The notes: generated by a model from the sequence alone, not told the origin. DNA of 10,011 bases from JAGXLC01 sp964472385 (GCA_964472385.1 CAYYLT010000123.1:1-10011); one strand, 5' to 3'. Shown: positions 1-7,221, numbered from the stretch's first letter. Program-made: numbers and translations.

Positions 1-89
1 ACAAATAAAAATTCTTGACCATAATAAGTAATATGCTAATATTCTTTTGTTTATAATTTTTTTCCATTTTTTATGAATAATACAGGCTA
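1..89 (+). repeat. Right-hand tail of MITE-like repeat (copy A, cut by window start)
   Basis: This AT-rich stretch matches the last 89 bases of the full repeat copy at 2255-2343, at roughly 80% identity with one small gap on each side. Shared blocks include CATAATAAGTAA, ATTCTTTTGTTTATAA and CCATTTTTTATGAATAAT. It ends in ACAGGCTA, whose last three bases form the TAG stop codon of the neighbouring minus-strand gene. The conserved arms of the repeat would lie to the left of the window, so it cannot be seen whether this is a whole copy or a solo tail. Confidence 0.75.
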
Positions 90-2024
90 AAAGTTAATGA
101 CACTTGGAGGATCGGGCGTATATCGAATGTGATGCAGAGCTCTTTCTCCCGAAAGGTTTACAATAAAGCTGCTCTCAGGTCTTAAAGAAGGATAATACCC
201 CAGACGTATCTGGAATGTGTTGAATACAAAATTCTCGTTCTTAAACCGGAACCCCATACCAAATCCTGTTTGTGGAGAATTATCGAGAATAAATCTTCTC
301 TGCGGGCCCAAAAAGCCGATATCACAAAATCCGTAAAATGCAAACCGAAATCCATAATAGTAGATATTGGTAAACCCAACTGTTTCCAATTTCAGCACCA
401 GTTTTTTATTTCCATGAAGATTGGAGACCGGAAAACCTCTGATGTCTGTATTTTTGTCCAGCTTGAGACTTTCATCGGGAAATCTGTTAAATCCCCTCGA
501 ATAGTCAATCTTTAAGAATTGCCGTAGTTTAAGATGATGGGGATAAAAAAGCTTGCTAATGTAATGGGTTTGAAAACGCAAAACCCCTTGCTCCAGTTTA
601 TTATCAAAAACAAACCCTCCCGCACCAAGTCCCACAGACAGGTAACCCAAATTCTCAAAAAATGCACCATGACGAACATTAACTCCGGAATAAAAGCGTT
701 GGAAAAACTCATCCATTTCCCATCCAAAGGTATAGGCCGCCATATTACCGACGGGAATGTCCTCAGTCCGTCCAAAACCATAAATTAAGGTGCTTTGGTA
801 AAAATTTTCACGCGAAAAACTCAATTTGCCCAGAAACATGCGATTATCATGAAACTGATAGTTGTATCTCTTGGTAATGAGCGGTCCTTCAAAAAACCTG
901 TCATTGCGATATCGTGCCGATAAAATAAACCGGCTGCGATTACGGAAAAAATCATCACCCCCTTTCAAAGGGAAGGCAAAACCTAACCAAAAATCATGGT
1001 TGACAAAATCAAGTTTCACCTGGCTAAAAACCGTATCTTTTTGAGCGATATTCCTTCTGGTTTTGGTTTTGAATACCTCAGCACCACCGGCCCAGCGGGT
1101 TTGATAGGAATAAAATTCCCTGTCGAGCCTTAATCCATATCGTCGCGTTTGAAAAGCATTCATAAAATAAAACCTGCTGTCAATAAAGGTACCGCGAAAA
1201 TTATTCAAATCATAAAAGGTTTCTATGCCGGGATTCGAATTTTTAAAATAATCAAAAATAATGTTGGTCTGTAACTTATGGCCCAAACCAAGCAGGTTGT
1301 CATCAAAAAGCTGAATCTCCCCTGCATTAATACTTTCCATATTAACATCAAATCCTTTTGCCCATACATCCTGGGTCAAAACCACCACATCAACCGAATC
1401 CCCCTTCTTTCCAACAGGTTGAAAAACAAAACCAGCATCTTTCAGGAATTCCAGATTTCTCAGTATTCTTCCGTTATCACGCAAAAGACCGGGATCAATG
1501 GTATCTCCTCCCGAAAATAATAAGTTTTCTCTAATAATAGACTCATGTGTGGGAATATGCAGCCAATTTCCCACTTCTTTAAACCATTGGGCACTCATTG
1601 CAGATGAATCATCCATCATGCCCCCAAAAACATTCAGTTGCCGAACATATATTTTTCGGATCGTTCGACCCTCGAATTGTTCAAAAGGTGCAATATACTC
1701 CTCCAGTTGGCGACCTGATTTCAGATGATTCTTATCGCCCACTACCAGAAAATCAAAAAGCTTTTTCGTAATAAAGCTTTGATCCGCTTTATATTTTAAT
1801 GTATCAAAAAAGGATCTGGAAGATTCATAGAATGCTCTGTTAAGCCTAAATATAACCGAATCCCCTGTTAATGCTGAATCAGAATATATGATGATCAATT
1901 CCCCGTTATGCTCTTTTACCGTACCCAGATCAGATGGTTGCCCATGACTCTGCATGTTAGCCGAAATAAATATCCAAATAAGCAGATAACACTTGCCAAT
2001 AACATTTAAAAGAGATATTTGCAT
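87..2024 (-). CDS. Omp85-like (BamA/TamA-type) outer-membrane beta-barrel protein
   Basis: A 645-residue envelope protein. Residues 1-29 look like a signal peptide (hydrophobic run 12-22, then ANMQSHGQ). Residues about 120-220 look like POTRA material: strand-helix-helix-strand patterns containing ENLLFSGG, DNGRILRNLEFLKDAGF and VDVVVLTQDVWAK. From about 235 the alternating aromatic/polar strands of a beta-barrel begin with DDNLLGLGH, a turn typical of Omp85-type barrels, and run to the C-terminus, which ends in Phe. The family inserts or exports proteins or lipids at the outer membrane, but the substrate here is unknown. It is too short for BamA itself, which has five POTRA domains, so a TamA-like or Bacteroidota-specific member is more likely. 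The ATG lies 6 bp from repeat copy B, and the TAG stop lies inside repeat copy A. No TAnnTTTG promoter is visible close upstream. The envelope barrel is well supported; the exact family is inferred. Confidence 0.75.
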   Translation of the reverse strand: MQISLLNVIGKCYLLIWIFISANMQSHGQPSDLGTVKEHNGELIIIYSDSALTGDSVIFRLNRAFYESSRSFFDTLKYKADQSFITKKLFDFLVVGDKNHLKSGRQLEEYIAPFEQFEGRTIRKIYVRQLNVFGGMMDDSSAMSAQWFKEVGNWLHIPTHESIIRENLLFSGGDTIDPGLLRDNGRILRNLEFLKDAGFVFQPVGKKGDSVDVVVLTQDVWAKGFDVNMESINAGEIQLFDDNLLGLGHKLQTNIIFDYFKNSNPGIETFYDLNNFRGTFIDSRFYFMNAFQTRRYGLRLDREFYSYQTRWAGGAEVFKTKTRRNIAQKDTVFSQVKLDFVNHDFWLGFAFPLKGGDDFFRNRSRFILSARYRNDRFFEGPLITKRYNYQFHDNRMFLGKLSFSRENFYQSTLIYGFGRTEDIPVGNMAAYTFGWEMDEFFQRFYSGVNVRHGAFFENLGYLSVGLGAGGFVFDNKLEQGVLRFQTHYISKLFYPHHLKLRQFLKIDYSRGFNRFPDESLKLDKNTDIRGFPVSNLHGNKKLVLKLETVGFTNIYYYGFRFAFYGFCDIGFLGPQRRFILDNSPQTGFGMGFRFKNENFVFNTFQIRLGYYPSLRPESSFIVNLSGERALHHIRYTPDPPSVINF

Positions 2025-2030
2025 GTTTTT

Positions 2031-2343
2031 TATCCTGTATTATTCATGCGTTAAGTTTTGGGCAGATGCAAGGCGTTGAAAGCCCACGACGTAGTCGCCT
2101 GCTTCGGGTTTGCTGAAAACCTTTCATTTTGGAAACAACAGATATGTTTACCCTATTGATTTAAAGATTTTTTGGGTTTTTCAGCAAACCCTGCTTCGAG
2201 GTTTTCGCCACGTAGCAGATGCCCAAAAATTGGCGCACGCAGAAAAAAGGTATAAAAATAAAAATTTCTGAGCATAATAAGTAAAACACTATTATTCTTT
2301 TGTTTATAAATGTTTATCCATTTTTTATGAATAATAAAGGTTA
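2031..2343 (+). repeat. MITE-like nested inverted repeat, complete copy (copy B)
   Basis: About 313 bp with no coding capacity. The outer ends are near-inverted: TATCCTGTATTATTCAT at 2031-2047 against the complement of 2327-2343, 15 of 17 matching. Inside them, 2048-2069 pairs with 2215-2236 (17 of 22). The centre is bounded by a perfect 14-bp inverted repeat, GGGTTTGCTGAAAA (2106-2119 and 2178-2191). An AT-rich tail of about 85 bp (2240-2326) sits only on the right. The left arm is about 87% identical to 9654-9742, and the right arm from 2181 is nearly identical to 9861-9920. It fills the gap between two divergent genes, so it may carry promoter or leader sequence for the Omp85-like gene. 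A transposase-dependent (MITE) origin is inferred from structure. Confidence 0.8.
2106..2191. mobile_element. Inner inverted-repeat unit with flanking 6-bp direct repeat (copy B)
   Basis: A perfect 14-bp inverted repeat, GGGTTTGCTGAAAA and TTTTCAGCAAACCC, encloses 58 bp of unrelated AT-rich sequence. The unit is flanked on both sides by TGCTTC (2100-2105 and 2192-2197), which looks like a target-site duplication. In the second repeat copy (9729-9871) the same ends at the same place enclose a different, longer centre. This suggests either a small element nested in the larger repeat, or a variable loop between conserved arms. Confidence 0.5.
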
Positions 2344-2613
2344 TATTTCTTCCAAATGATGTTAATACTATAAACGTATAATCATTTGGGTTAATGTGAA
2401 ATCAATTCATTAACCTGCCTTATTTAGGATAAACAAACAAATAAGCGCGGTTGGGCAATTTTTTGCCGCCCTCAAATTTTGATCAAGGCCTTGCCTTTTT
2501 TCATGAATAAACAAAAATATAAGATTAAACGAATCTTGTGGAATTTTTTTCCAACATATTTTATAACCTATATCGCTATATTTCGTTAGGTAGAGAAATG
2601 ATGATTAAGAAAG
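2344..2613. other. AT-rich spacer upstream of the cyclase-HD gene
   Basis: With the repeat to its left, this completes a 589-bp stretch without a recognisable gene. It contains the palindrome CAAGGCCTTG (2484-2493) followed by CCTTTTTT and CATGAATAA, the last weakly like a repeat end. On the minus strand there is one perfect TAnnTTTG match at 2512-2519 (TATTTTTG), nearly 490 bp from the Omp85-like start and without a clear -33 box. On the plus strand TATATTTC (2577-2584) is a one-mismatch -7 candidate 30 bp before the cyclase ATG, also without a well-spaced TTG. No RNA gene or convincing ORF is seen. Confidence 0.4.
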
Positions 2614-4083
2614 ATGGATAAACATAAAGAAGAACAACTTTTATACCGTATTTCAGAGCTGATCAAAGAAAACAAGAAATTAACCGCTTATACCAAACAG
2701 GTTAATAATCAAAAGGATGAAATTCAAAAAGAGAAGGAAAAACTCGAAAACATCATTGTCCAAATCCCCGCCGAGCACCTGCCAAAAGGCGTAAAGTATC
2801 CATCCAAACTTCACTCGCTGAAATTTGACATGGCGACAGTGCTTTATGCCGACTTACAAGGTATAAAAAAGATCTCCCAACAAGATGCTTCATTTGATAT
2901 CATGGATGAACTGGATAACATCTTTCTGCATTTCAACCAGATTGTTAAGAAGTACAAAATTGAAAAAATCAAGACCATTGGGGATGCATACATGTGTGCA
3001 GGAGGTGTTCCGGAAAAGAATATCACCAATCCGGTAGATATTGTTCTGGCAGCACTGGAAATGCAGGATTACATGTTAAAACTGCAGGAAGCTTATGAGT
3101 CCCAAAAGAGAGAATTCTGGGATTTTAGAATTGGTATTCATACCGGACCGGTTACAGCCAATTTTCACGGAAAGAAAAAGCTATCTTATGACTTGAAAGG
3201 AGATACGGTTCATATTGCCACACGCATAGCATCTGCAAGTGATTATGGGGAAATCAATTTATCCATCATGTCTTATGAATTGATTAAGCAATACTTTAGT
3301 TGTGATTCCAATGGCAAAATTCCGGTTAAATATAAAGGTGATATGGAAATTCTAAAATTAAAGAAGATAAAACCAGCCTATGCTGTTAACAGGAAAGTTG
3401 GAAGATATGCCAATCATATTTTCATGATCAAATACCTCCTAAGTCAATTTAATGACATTCAGGAACTTATATTGGATAAACTGGAGAAAGAACTCCCGGA
3501 GTTCCTGTTTTATCACAATGTGAAACATAGCATTGATGTGATCAACCAGGCCGAATTAATCGGTTATGGAGAAGGCGTGGATGATGAAGCCATCTTATTG
3601 CTAAAAACAGCAGCATTATTCCATGATGCCGGACATATCGTTGCTTATGACAACCATGAATTTCATGGGACACAACTGGCCAAGGAATATTTGCCAAAAT
3701 TTAAATACAACCAGGAACAAATAGACCAGATATGCGATCTGATCCTGGCTACAAAAATCCCCCCCCAACCCGGTAACCTTCTTGAAAAAATTATGTGTGA
3801 TGCAGATCTCGATTACTTAGGCAGAAGTGATTTTATACCGGTTTCCAATACCCTTTATAATGAACTCAAACAGCAGAACAAAATTGGGGATATCAATGAA
3901 TGGAACAAGCTACAGCTTAAATTTATATCTCATCATCAATATTTTACACAAACAGCCCTCAATTTAAGAGAAGTAAACAAACAAAAACAAATCGAGCGCA
4001 TCAAATCTCTGATCGATCAGCATGAAAATGCACAGGACAAAGCATACGGATCTCCTTATAACCATACACTTAAAAATACCTGA
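2614..4083 (+). CDS. Class III adenylate/guanylate cyclase domain fused to HD-domain phosphohydrolase
   Basis: 489 residues, no signal peptide or membrane segment, so probably cytosolic. Residues 5-50 are a charged helix or short coiled coil of the kind that precedes cyclase domains. Residues about 72-250 form a class III cyclase domain: metal aspartates D80 (VLYAD) and D124 (KTIGDAYM), purine-recognition candidates K120 and D193 (LSYDLKGD), and transition-state Arg R204. The usual Asn four residues before that Arg is His (H200). K120 with D193 resembles adenylate rather than guanylate cyclases. Residues about 295-465 form an HD domain with YHNVKH (H301, H305), FHDAGH (H337, D338, H341) and CDADLDYLG (D396, D398), enough for a metal site. 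The natural inference is ATP to cAMP at one end and a phosphodiesterase or other phosphohydrolase at the other, but the HD substrate is unknown. No sensor domain is attached. The start overlaps the stop of a seven-codon upstream frame (ATGGATAA). Confidence 0.85.
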   Translation: MDKHKEEQLLYRISELIKENKKLTAYTKQVNNQKDEIQKEKEKLENIIVQIPAEHLPKGVKYPSKLHSLKFDMATVLYADLQGIKKISQQDASFDIMDELDNIFLHFNQIVKKYKIEKIKTIGDAYMCAGGVPEKNITNPVDIVLAALEMQDYMLKLQEAYESQKREFWDFRIGIHTGPVTANFHGKKKLSYDLKGDTVHIATRIASASDYGEINLSIMSYELIKQYFSCDSNGKIPVKYKGDMEILKLKKIKPAYAVNRKVGRYANHIFMIKYLLSQFNDIQELILDKLEKELPEFLFYHNVKHSIDVINQAELIGYGEGVDDEAILLLKTAALFHDAGHIVAYDNHEFHGTQLAKEYLPKFKYNQEQIDQICDLILATKIPPQPGNLLEKIMCDADLDYLGRSDFIPVSNTLYNELKQQNKIGDINEWNKLQLKFISHHQYFTQTALNLREVNKQKQIERIKSLIDQHENAQDKAYGSPYNHTLKNT

Positions 4084-4163
4084 ATGAAACGACCATGAAC
4101 TTTATTAATCATAAATTACTCACAGGCAATTAATTAAAAAAGTTCATCGGGGGTTCCTGAATG

Positions 4164-4187
4164 TGCCATAATTTTTGGCATTTTTTT
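4164..4187 (+). terminator. Weak Rho-independent terminator for the cyclase-HD gene
   Basis: TGCCA (4164-4168) and TGGCA (4176-4180) form a 5-bp stem around a 7-nt loop, directly followed by seven T residues (4181-4187). It lies 80 bp after the cyclase-HD stop, in the gap between convergent genes. The stem is short, so the call is tentative. Confidence 0.4.
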
Positions 4188-4215
4188 AACGACAAAAATT
4201 TTAAACAGATGAAAC

Positions 4216-4262
4216 CTGCATGCACCATACTTACAAAACAAGGAGATGAATAAAGCATGCAG
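4216..4262. repeat. 8-bp inverted repeat in the convergent gap
   Basis: CTGCATGC (4216-4223) and GCATGCAG (4255-4262) are perfect inverted copies separated by 31 bp, downstream of the PorE-like gene on the minus strand. Each arm contains the palindrome GCATGC, and TGCATG occurs again at 4345-4350. No T-run follows directly on either strand, so it is a stem-loop or binding-site candidate rather than a clear terminator. Confidence 0.35.
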
Positions 4263-4354
4263 ATTCCATGGTAGGGAAGCAAAAAATGCGATTGTTGAAA
4301 TACAGCTTAGTTGAAATGGAAAACTTAATAACCCTATATACGAATGCATGTTAC

Positions 4355-6337
4355 TCATTTGCCTGTAATGGTTATTTCAGTTCTTCTGTTTCTCGCTCTG
4401 CCTGTTTCTGTTTTATTGGTAGCAATAGGCATGCGCTCACCATACCCCTTATATACCAATCGATCCGGATCTATTCCTTTTGTGATAAGATACTGATAGA
4501 CCGAACGAGCTCTTTTTTCTGATAGTTCCAGGTTGTAATGTCGGGTACCTATGCTGTCGGTATGTCCGGATATCTCAATTTCCAGACCAGCATTGTCTAT
4601 AAGCAACTGATACAATTTGTTGAGTTCAATCCTGGATTCAGGCTTAAGCCGGAAGGAGTCCGTAGCATAATACACATTACGCAATATCATGTTTTCCCCT
4701 GTTTTTATCGGCTTTAAAGGAATATCCTTCCTGAAGGGTTCATCAATTTTATGAATTCCCTTTAAAAAGAAATTATCGGAATAAAACAGATAACCCTTTT
4801 TCGATACATTCAACACATAATTATTATTGGAGGGGATGCAAACCAAAAATTCACCGGTATTTCTATCAGCAATGGATTCCATGATCACTTTCCCGCTATC
4901 CAGGGCTATAAGTTCAAACTTTGCTTTCAGGGGCTCATCGGTCTCCCTGTCAAATACCTTCCCCATTAAATAGGAACTGGGCACAGGTTGTATCGTTTTA
5001 TACAGTTCAAACTGCAATATATCTTTACCCTGTTTCTTGTCTCGTGCACTGGAATAATAGGCTTTTGATCCACCTGCGGTAACAACCATCCCAAATTCAT
5101 CCTGATGGGTATTGATCGGATAACCCAGATTAAGGGGCTTAGTCCATCCAGTGTCAGATTTCTTTTGGGTTTTGAAAAGATCGAGATTACCCATACCAGG
5201 CCAACCATCAGAGGAAAAATAAAGCGTTTGATTATCCATATGTATAAACGGTGCTACTTCATTCTCAGGGGTATTGATGCTATCGCCCAGATTGACAGGT
5301 TTACTCCAGGAACCATCCGGCTTTTTCCGGCTTTTCCACAGATCCTTTTTGCCTTTCCCATCTTTCCGATTGCTGGTATAATACAGGGTTTTACCATCCG
5401 GAGAAATGGAAGGTTGGGATTCCCAATCCTTTGTATTGACGGGTGGACCCAGATTGAAAGGTTTGCTCCACTGGCCATTCTCCATCCGGGCATAATATAT
5501 ATCACAGCCTCCCACGCCTCCTTTCTTATTGCATGCACTATAATACATGGTTCTGCCATCTGCCGATAAGCTTTGGGCACCCTCATTATATGATGTATTG
5601 ATCGGAGACCCAAAATTTCTGGCTTCAGACCAGGAGGTATCCTGCCAGCGGCTGATAAAAAAATCTTCCTGATGCTTCTGCATAATCGATTCAATGAATT
5701 TTCGCCGGTGTGATTCCATCTGTTTCATTTTCTGCTCTATCTCTTCCTTATCTTCACGGGGAATAAGTCTGGTAAAAACCATGATCTTAGCATCAGCGGA
5801 TATGGAAGGCCAGTACTCATCATATTGGCTATTAATGCTTTCTCCCAGACTTTCCGGTTTGAAGGGAACCGGATGCTTCAGTTGTTTCAAGGCAAATCGA
5901 CAGGATCGAAGCTTTTTTCGGGCTTTTTCGCTAAAAATAGGGCCTGTATCCGGTTTGTCGAGATAACGGTTGAAATAATCCTGGGCCTCCTGGTAATGTC
6001 CCATTTCCAGACTTAATAACCCCGCACTGTATAATACCTTGGGAAAAATATTGCTATTCAGGTCGATGGCACGCTGATAAGAATCCAAAGCTTTAGCGGG
6101 ATTATTTTTTGCTTCATATACCTGCCCCCTGACAATATAAGCTTCAACAAATTTTTTATCCCTTTTCAAAGCATCTTTAATTATTTCCAGCGCTGCATCG
6201 TATTCTCTTATCCCGGACTGCTTCAGGGCTTCCTGCAGGGCCCTGGCAGCCCTTTTTGAGGAGGTTGAAAACTGCTCTTGTGCCTGCAAATCTGAAAATG
6301 ATAAAAAAATAACAACAATAAGCAAAAACCGGTTCAT
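4355..6337 (-). CDS. PorE-like OmpA-family protein (TPR, five-bladed propeller, CRD, OmpA)
   Basis: 660 residues from the ATG at 6337. This start is chosen because it opens a signal peptide (MNRFLLIVVIFLSF, cut near LQAQ-EQ); longer frames begin with TTG or lack one. Residues 25-150 are TPR-like helices (EAYIVRGQVYEAKNNPAKAL, YSAGLLSLEMGHYQEAQDYF). Residues 168-445 hold five PD40-type blades, each with a variant of xPSISxDGKTLYYTS and most with WSKPxNLGxxINT. About 455-545 is a carboxypeptidase-regulatory-like domain. Residues 550-660 are an OmpA peptidoglycan-binding domain with GHTDSIG and LSEKRARSVYQYL. This order and length match PorE, the type IX secretion protein of Porphyromonas gingivalis, which binds peptidoglycan. 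There is no lipobox Cys, so it should be a soluble periplasmic or outer-membrane-associated protein. Bacteroidota often carry paralogues of this design, so the PorE role is inferred. A charged helical stretch (193-225) interrupts the first blade. Confidence 0.85.
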   Translation of the reverse strand: MNRFLLIVVIFLSFSDLQAQEQFSTSSKRAARALQEALKQSGIREYDAALEIIKDALKRDKKFVEAYIVRGQVYEAKNNPAKALDSYQRAIDLNSNIFPKVLYSAGLLSLEMGHYQEAQDYFNRYLDKPDTGPIFSEKARKKLRSCRFALKQLKHPVPFKPESLGESINSQYDEYWPSISADAKIMVFTRLIPREDKEEIEQKMKQMESHRRKFIESIMQKHQEDFFISRWQDTSWSEARNFGSPINTSYNEGAQSLSADGRTMYYSACNKKGGVGGCDIYYARMENGQWSKPFNLGPPVNTKDWESQPSISPDGKTLYYTSNRKDGKGKKDLWKSRKKPDGSWSKPVNLGDSINTPENEVAPFIHMDNQTLYFSSDGWPGMGNLDLFKTQKKSDTGWTKPLNLGYPINTHQDEFGMVVTAGGSKAYYSSARDKKQGKDILQFELYKTIQPVPSSYLMGKVFDRETDEPLKAKFELIALDSGKVIMESIADRNTGEFLVCIPSNNNYVLNVSKKGYLFYSDNFFLKGIHKIDEPFRKDIPLKPIKTGENMILRNVYYATDSFRLKPESRIELNKLYQLLIDNAGLEIEISGHTDSIGTRHYNLELSEKRARSVYQYLITKGIDPDRLVYKGYGERMPIATNKTETGRARNRRTEITITGK

Positions 6338-6433
6338 GGATGTAAATATCTTTTTTTCTATTTGTCTATCACGGGTATTTAACAATTTCCTTTCTTTATT
6401 CAACCGACACCAGTCTGTATCAGGCATAAACAA

Positions 6434-6492
6434 AACGCCAGTATTCTTTGGCTTACACTAGTTTATTCATTTTTTGTAAATAATACAGGCTA
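6434..6492 (+). repeat. Solo right end of the repeat (copy D)
   Basis: This 59-bp segment aligns without gaps to 2285-2343 at 45 of 59 identical positions (about 76%). It includes TATTCTTT, CATTTTTT and AAATAATACAGGCTA. No arms or left end lie nearby, so only the tail is present. Its last three bases form the TAG stop of queE, and it forms part of the leader region of the PorE-like gene. Confidence 0.65.
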
Positions 6493-7086
6493 GGGAATGT
6501 GCATAAACTTGTGGGCCTGTAAAGATACATTCCATTTCGGAAACGTTTTGGCATAATCAACAACCGTATGAATCATGGTACTAAATTGACTCCATTCGGG
6601 TTGCAAATACAATTGACAATCTGAACCTACATGTTTTGCTGCAGATTCTGCCCATTCGAGATCCTTTTCCTCGCATATAACCACTTTCAATTCATCAGCT
6701 ACCTGGTAAAATATATCTTTGGGTGGCTTGTACTGCTTAGGGGAAAGACATAACCAATCCCATGTACCGGTTAATTCACCTGTACCTGAAGTTTCAAAAA
6801 AAGTAGTTATATCACCGGCCTTAAGCATATTACTTAAAGGATTCAAATTATACAAAGTGGGCTCCCCGCCGGTTACAACAATCGACTTTGCAGGAGTTGC
6901 CCTGACTCTTGACCCGATGGTGGCTATATCAACCATTGGATGAATCCCGGCATCCCAGGTAATCTGTGAATCACACCAGGAACATCTGAGATTGCAGCCG
7001 GCAATTCTTATAAAATAAGCTGCTTTCCCCGTATGATAACCCTCACCCTGAATTGAATAAAATTCTTCTGCAACAGGCAGTTTCAT
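6490..7086 (-). CDS. queE: 7-carboxy-7-deazaguanine synthase QueE (radical SAM)
   Basis: Catalyses the SAM-dependent ring contraction of 6-carboxytetrahydropterin to 7-carboxy-7-deazaguanine, a step toward queuosine and other 7-deazapurines, in the cytosol. From the ATG at 7086 it has 198 residues, about family size. It opens with EEFYSIQGEGYHTGKAAYFI, which is characteristic of QueE. The iron-sulfur cluster motif CNLRCSWC (C31, C35, C38) is CX3CX2C, and TGGEPTLY (72-79) is the SAM-binding GGEP motif. FFETSGT, LSPKQYKP and the terminal LQAHKFMHIP also fit. A GTG at 7113 would add nine residues (MKETDYKDG); the ATG is preferred because family members usually start just before the LPV-EEFY block. 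The TAG stop is supplied by repeat copy D, directly after the conserved end, so little or nothing is lost. No queC, queD or queF is in the window. Spacing to both neighbours suggests its own transcript. Confidence 0.93.
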   Translation of the reverse strand: MKLPVAEEFYSIQGEGYHTGKAAYFIRIAGCNLRCSWCDSQITWDAGIHPMVDIATIGSRVRATPAKSIVVTGGEPTLYNLNPLSNMLKAGDITTFFETSGTGELTGTWDWLCLSPKQYKPPKDIFYQVADELKVVICEEKDLEWAESAAKHVGSDCQLYLQPEWSQFSTMIHTVVDYAKTFPKWNVSLQAHKFMHIP

Positions 7087-7160
7087 TCCATCTTTATAGT
7101 CTGTCTCCTTCACGACGTTATTACAACATTTGATTTTACCATCATTCTCTCATCAGTCCA

Positions 7161-7189
7161 TTTAACCTTTATGAATAATGCAGGTTAAA
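7161..7189. repeat. Compact palindromic remnant of the repeat end (copy E)
   Basis: TTTAACCT (7161-7168) and AGGTTAAA (7182-7189) are a perfect 8-bp inverted pair enclosing TTATGAATAATGC. The right half matches the repeat end (TTTATGAATAATGCAGGTTA) with one or two changes. The left half reads like the start of the repeat's left end, as if both ends had been brought together. It lies about 75 bp upstream of queE and could act as a leader stem-loop. Confidence 0.5.
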
Positions 7190-7221
7190 AAAACAGCATC
7201 ATACCAAACTCCTTCATCAAG

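Noticed and set aside
2031..2343. Integron attC site as an explanation for repeats between genes
   Set aside because: The copies are much longer than usual attC sites, flanking genes lie on both strands, and no integrase or typical GTTRRRY/RYYYAAC arrangement is seen.
2614..4083. Pycsar-type anti-phage cyclase
   Set aside because: No neighbouring effector (TM or TIR type) is present; adjacent genes are a repeat and a PorE-like protein, and the HD fusion fits turnover signalling better.
2614..4083. HD-GYP cyclic-di-GMP phosphodiesterase
   Set aside because: The HD domain lacks a GYP motif, and the protein has no GGDEF or EAL partner.
4246..4314. Small plus-strand ORF after AAGGAG in the convergent gap
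   Set aside because: The purine-rich motif directly abuts the ATG, leaving no spacing, and the 22-residue product has no features.
5105..5569. 154-codon open frame on the plus strand and a 146-codon frame on the minus strand inside the PorE-like gene
   Set aside because: Both are shadows of the propeller repeats; their translations have no recognisable domain and the real frame is unambiguous.
6338..6433. N-terminal extension of the PorE-like protein by 32 residues
   Set aside because: It starts with TTG, would bury the signal peptide, and overlaps the leader next to repeat copy D.
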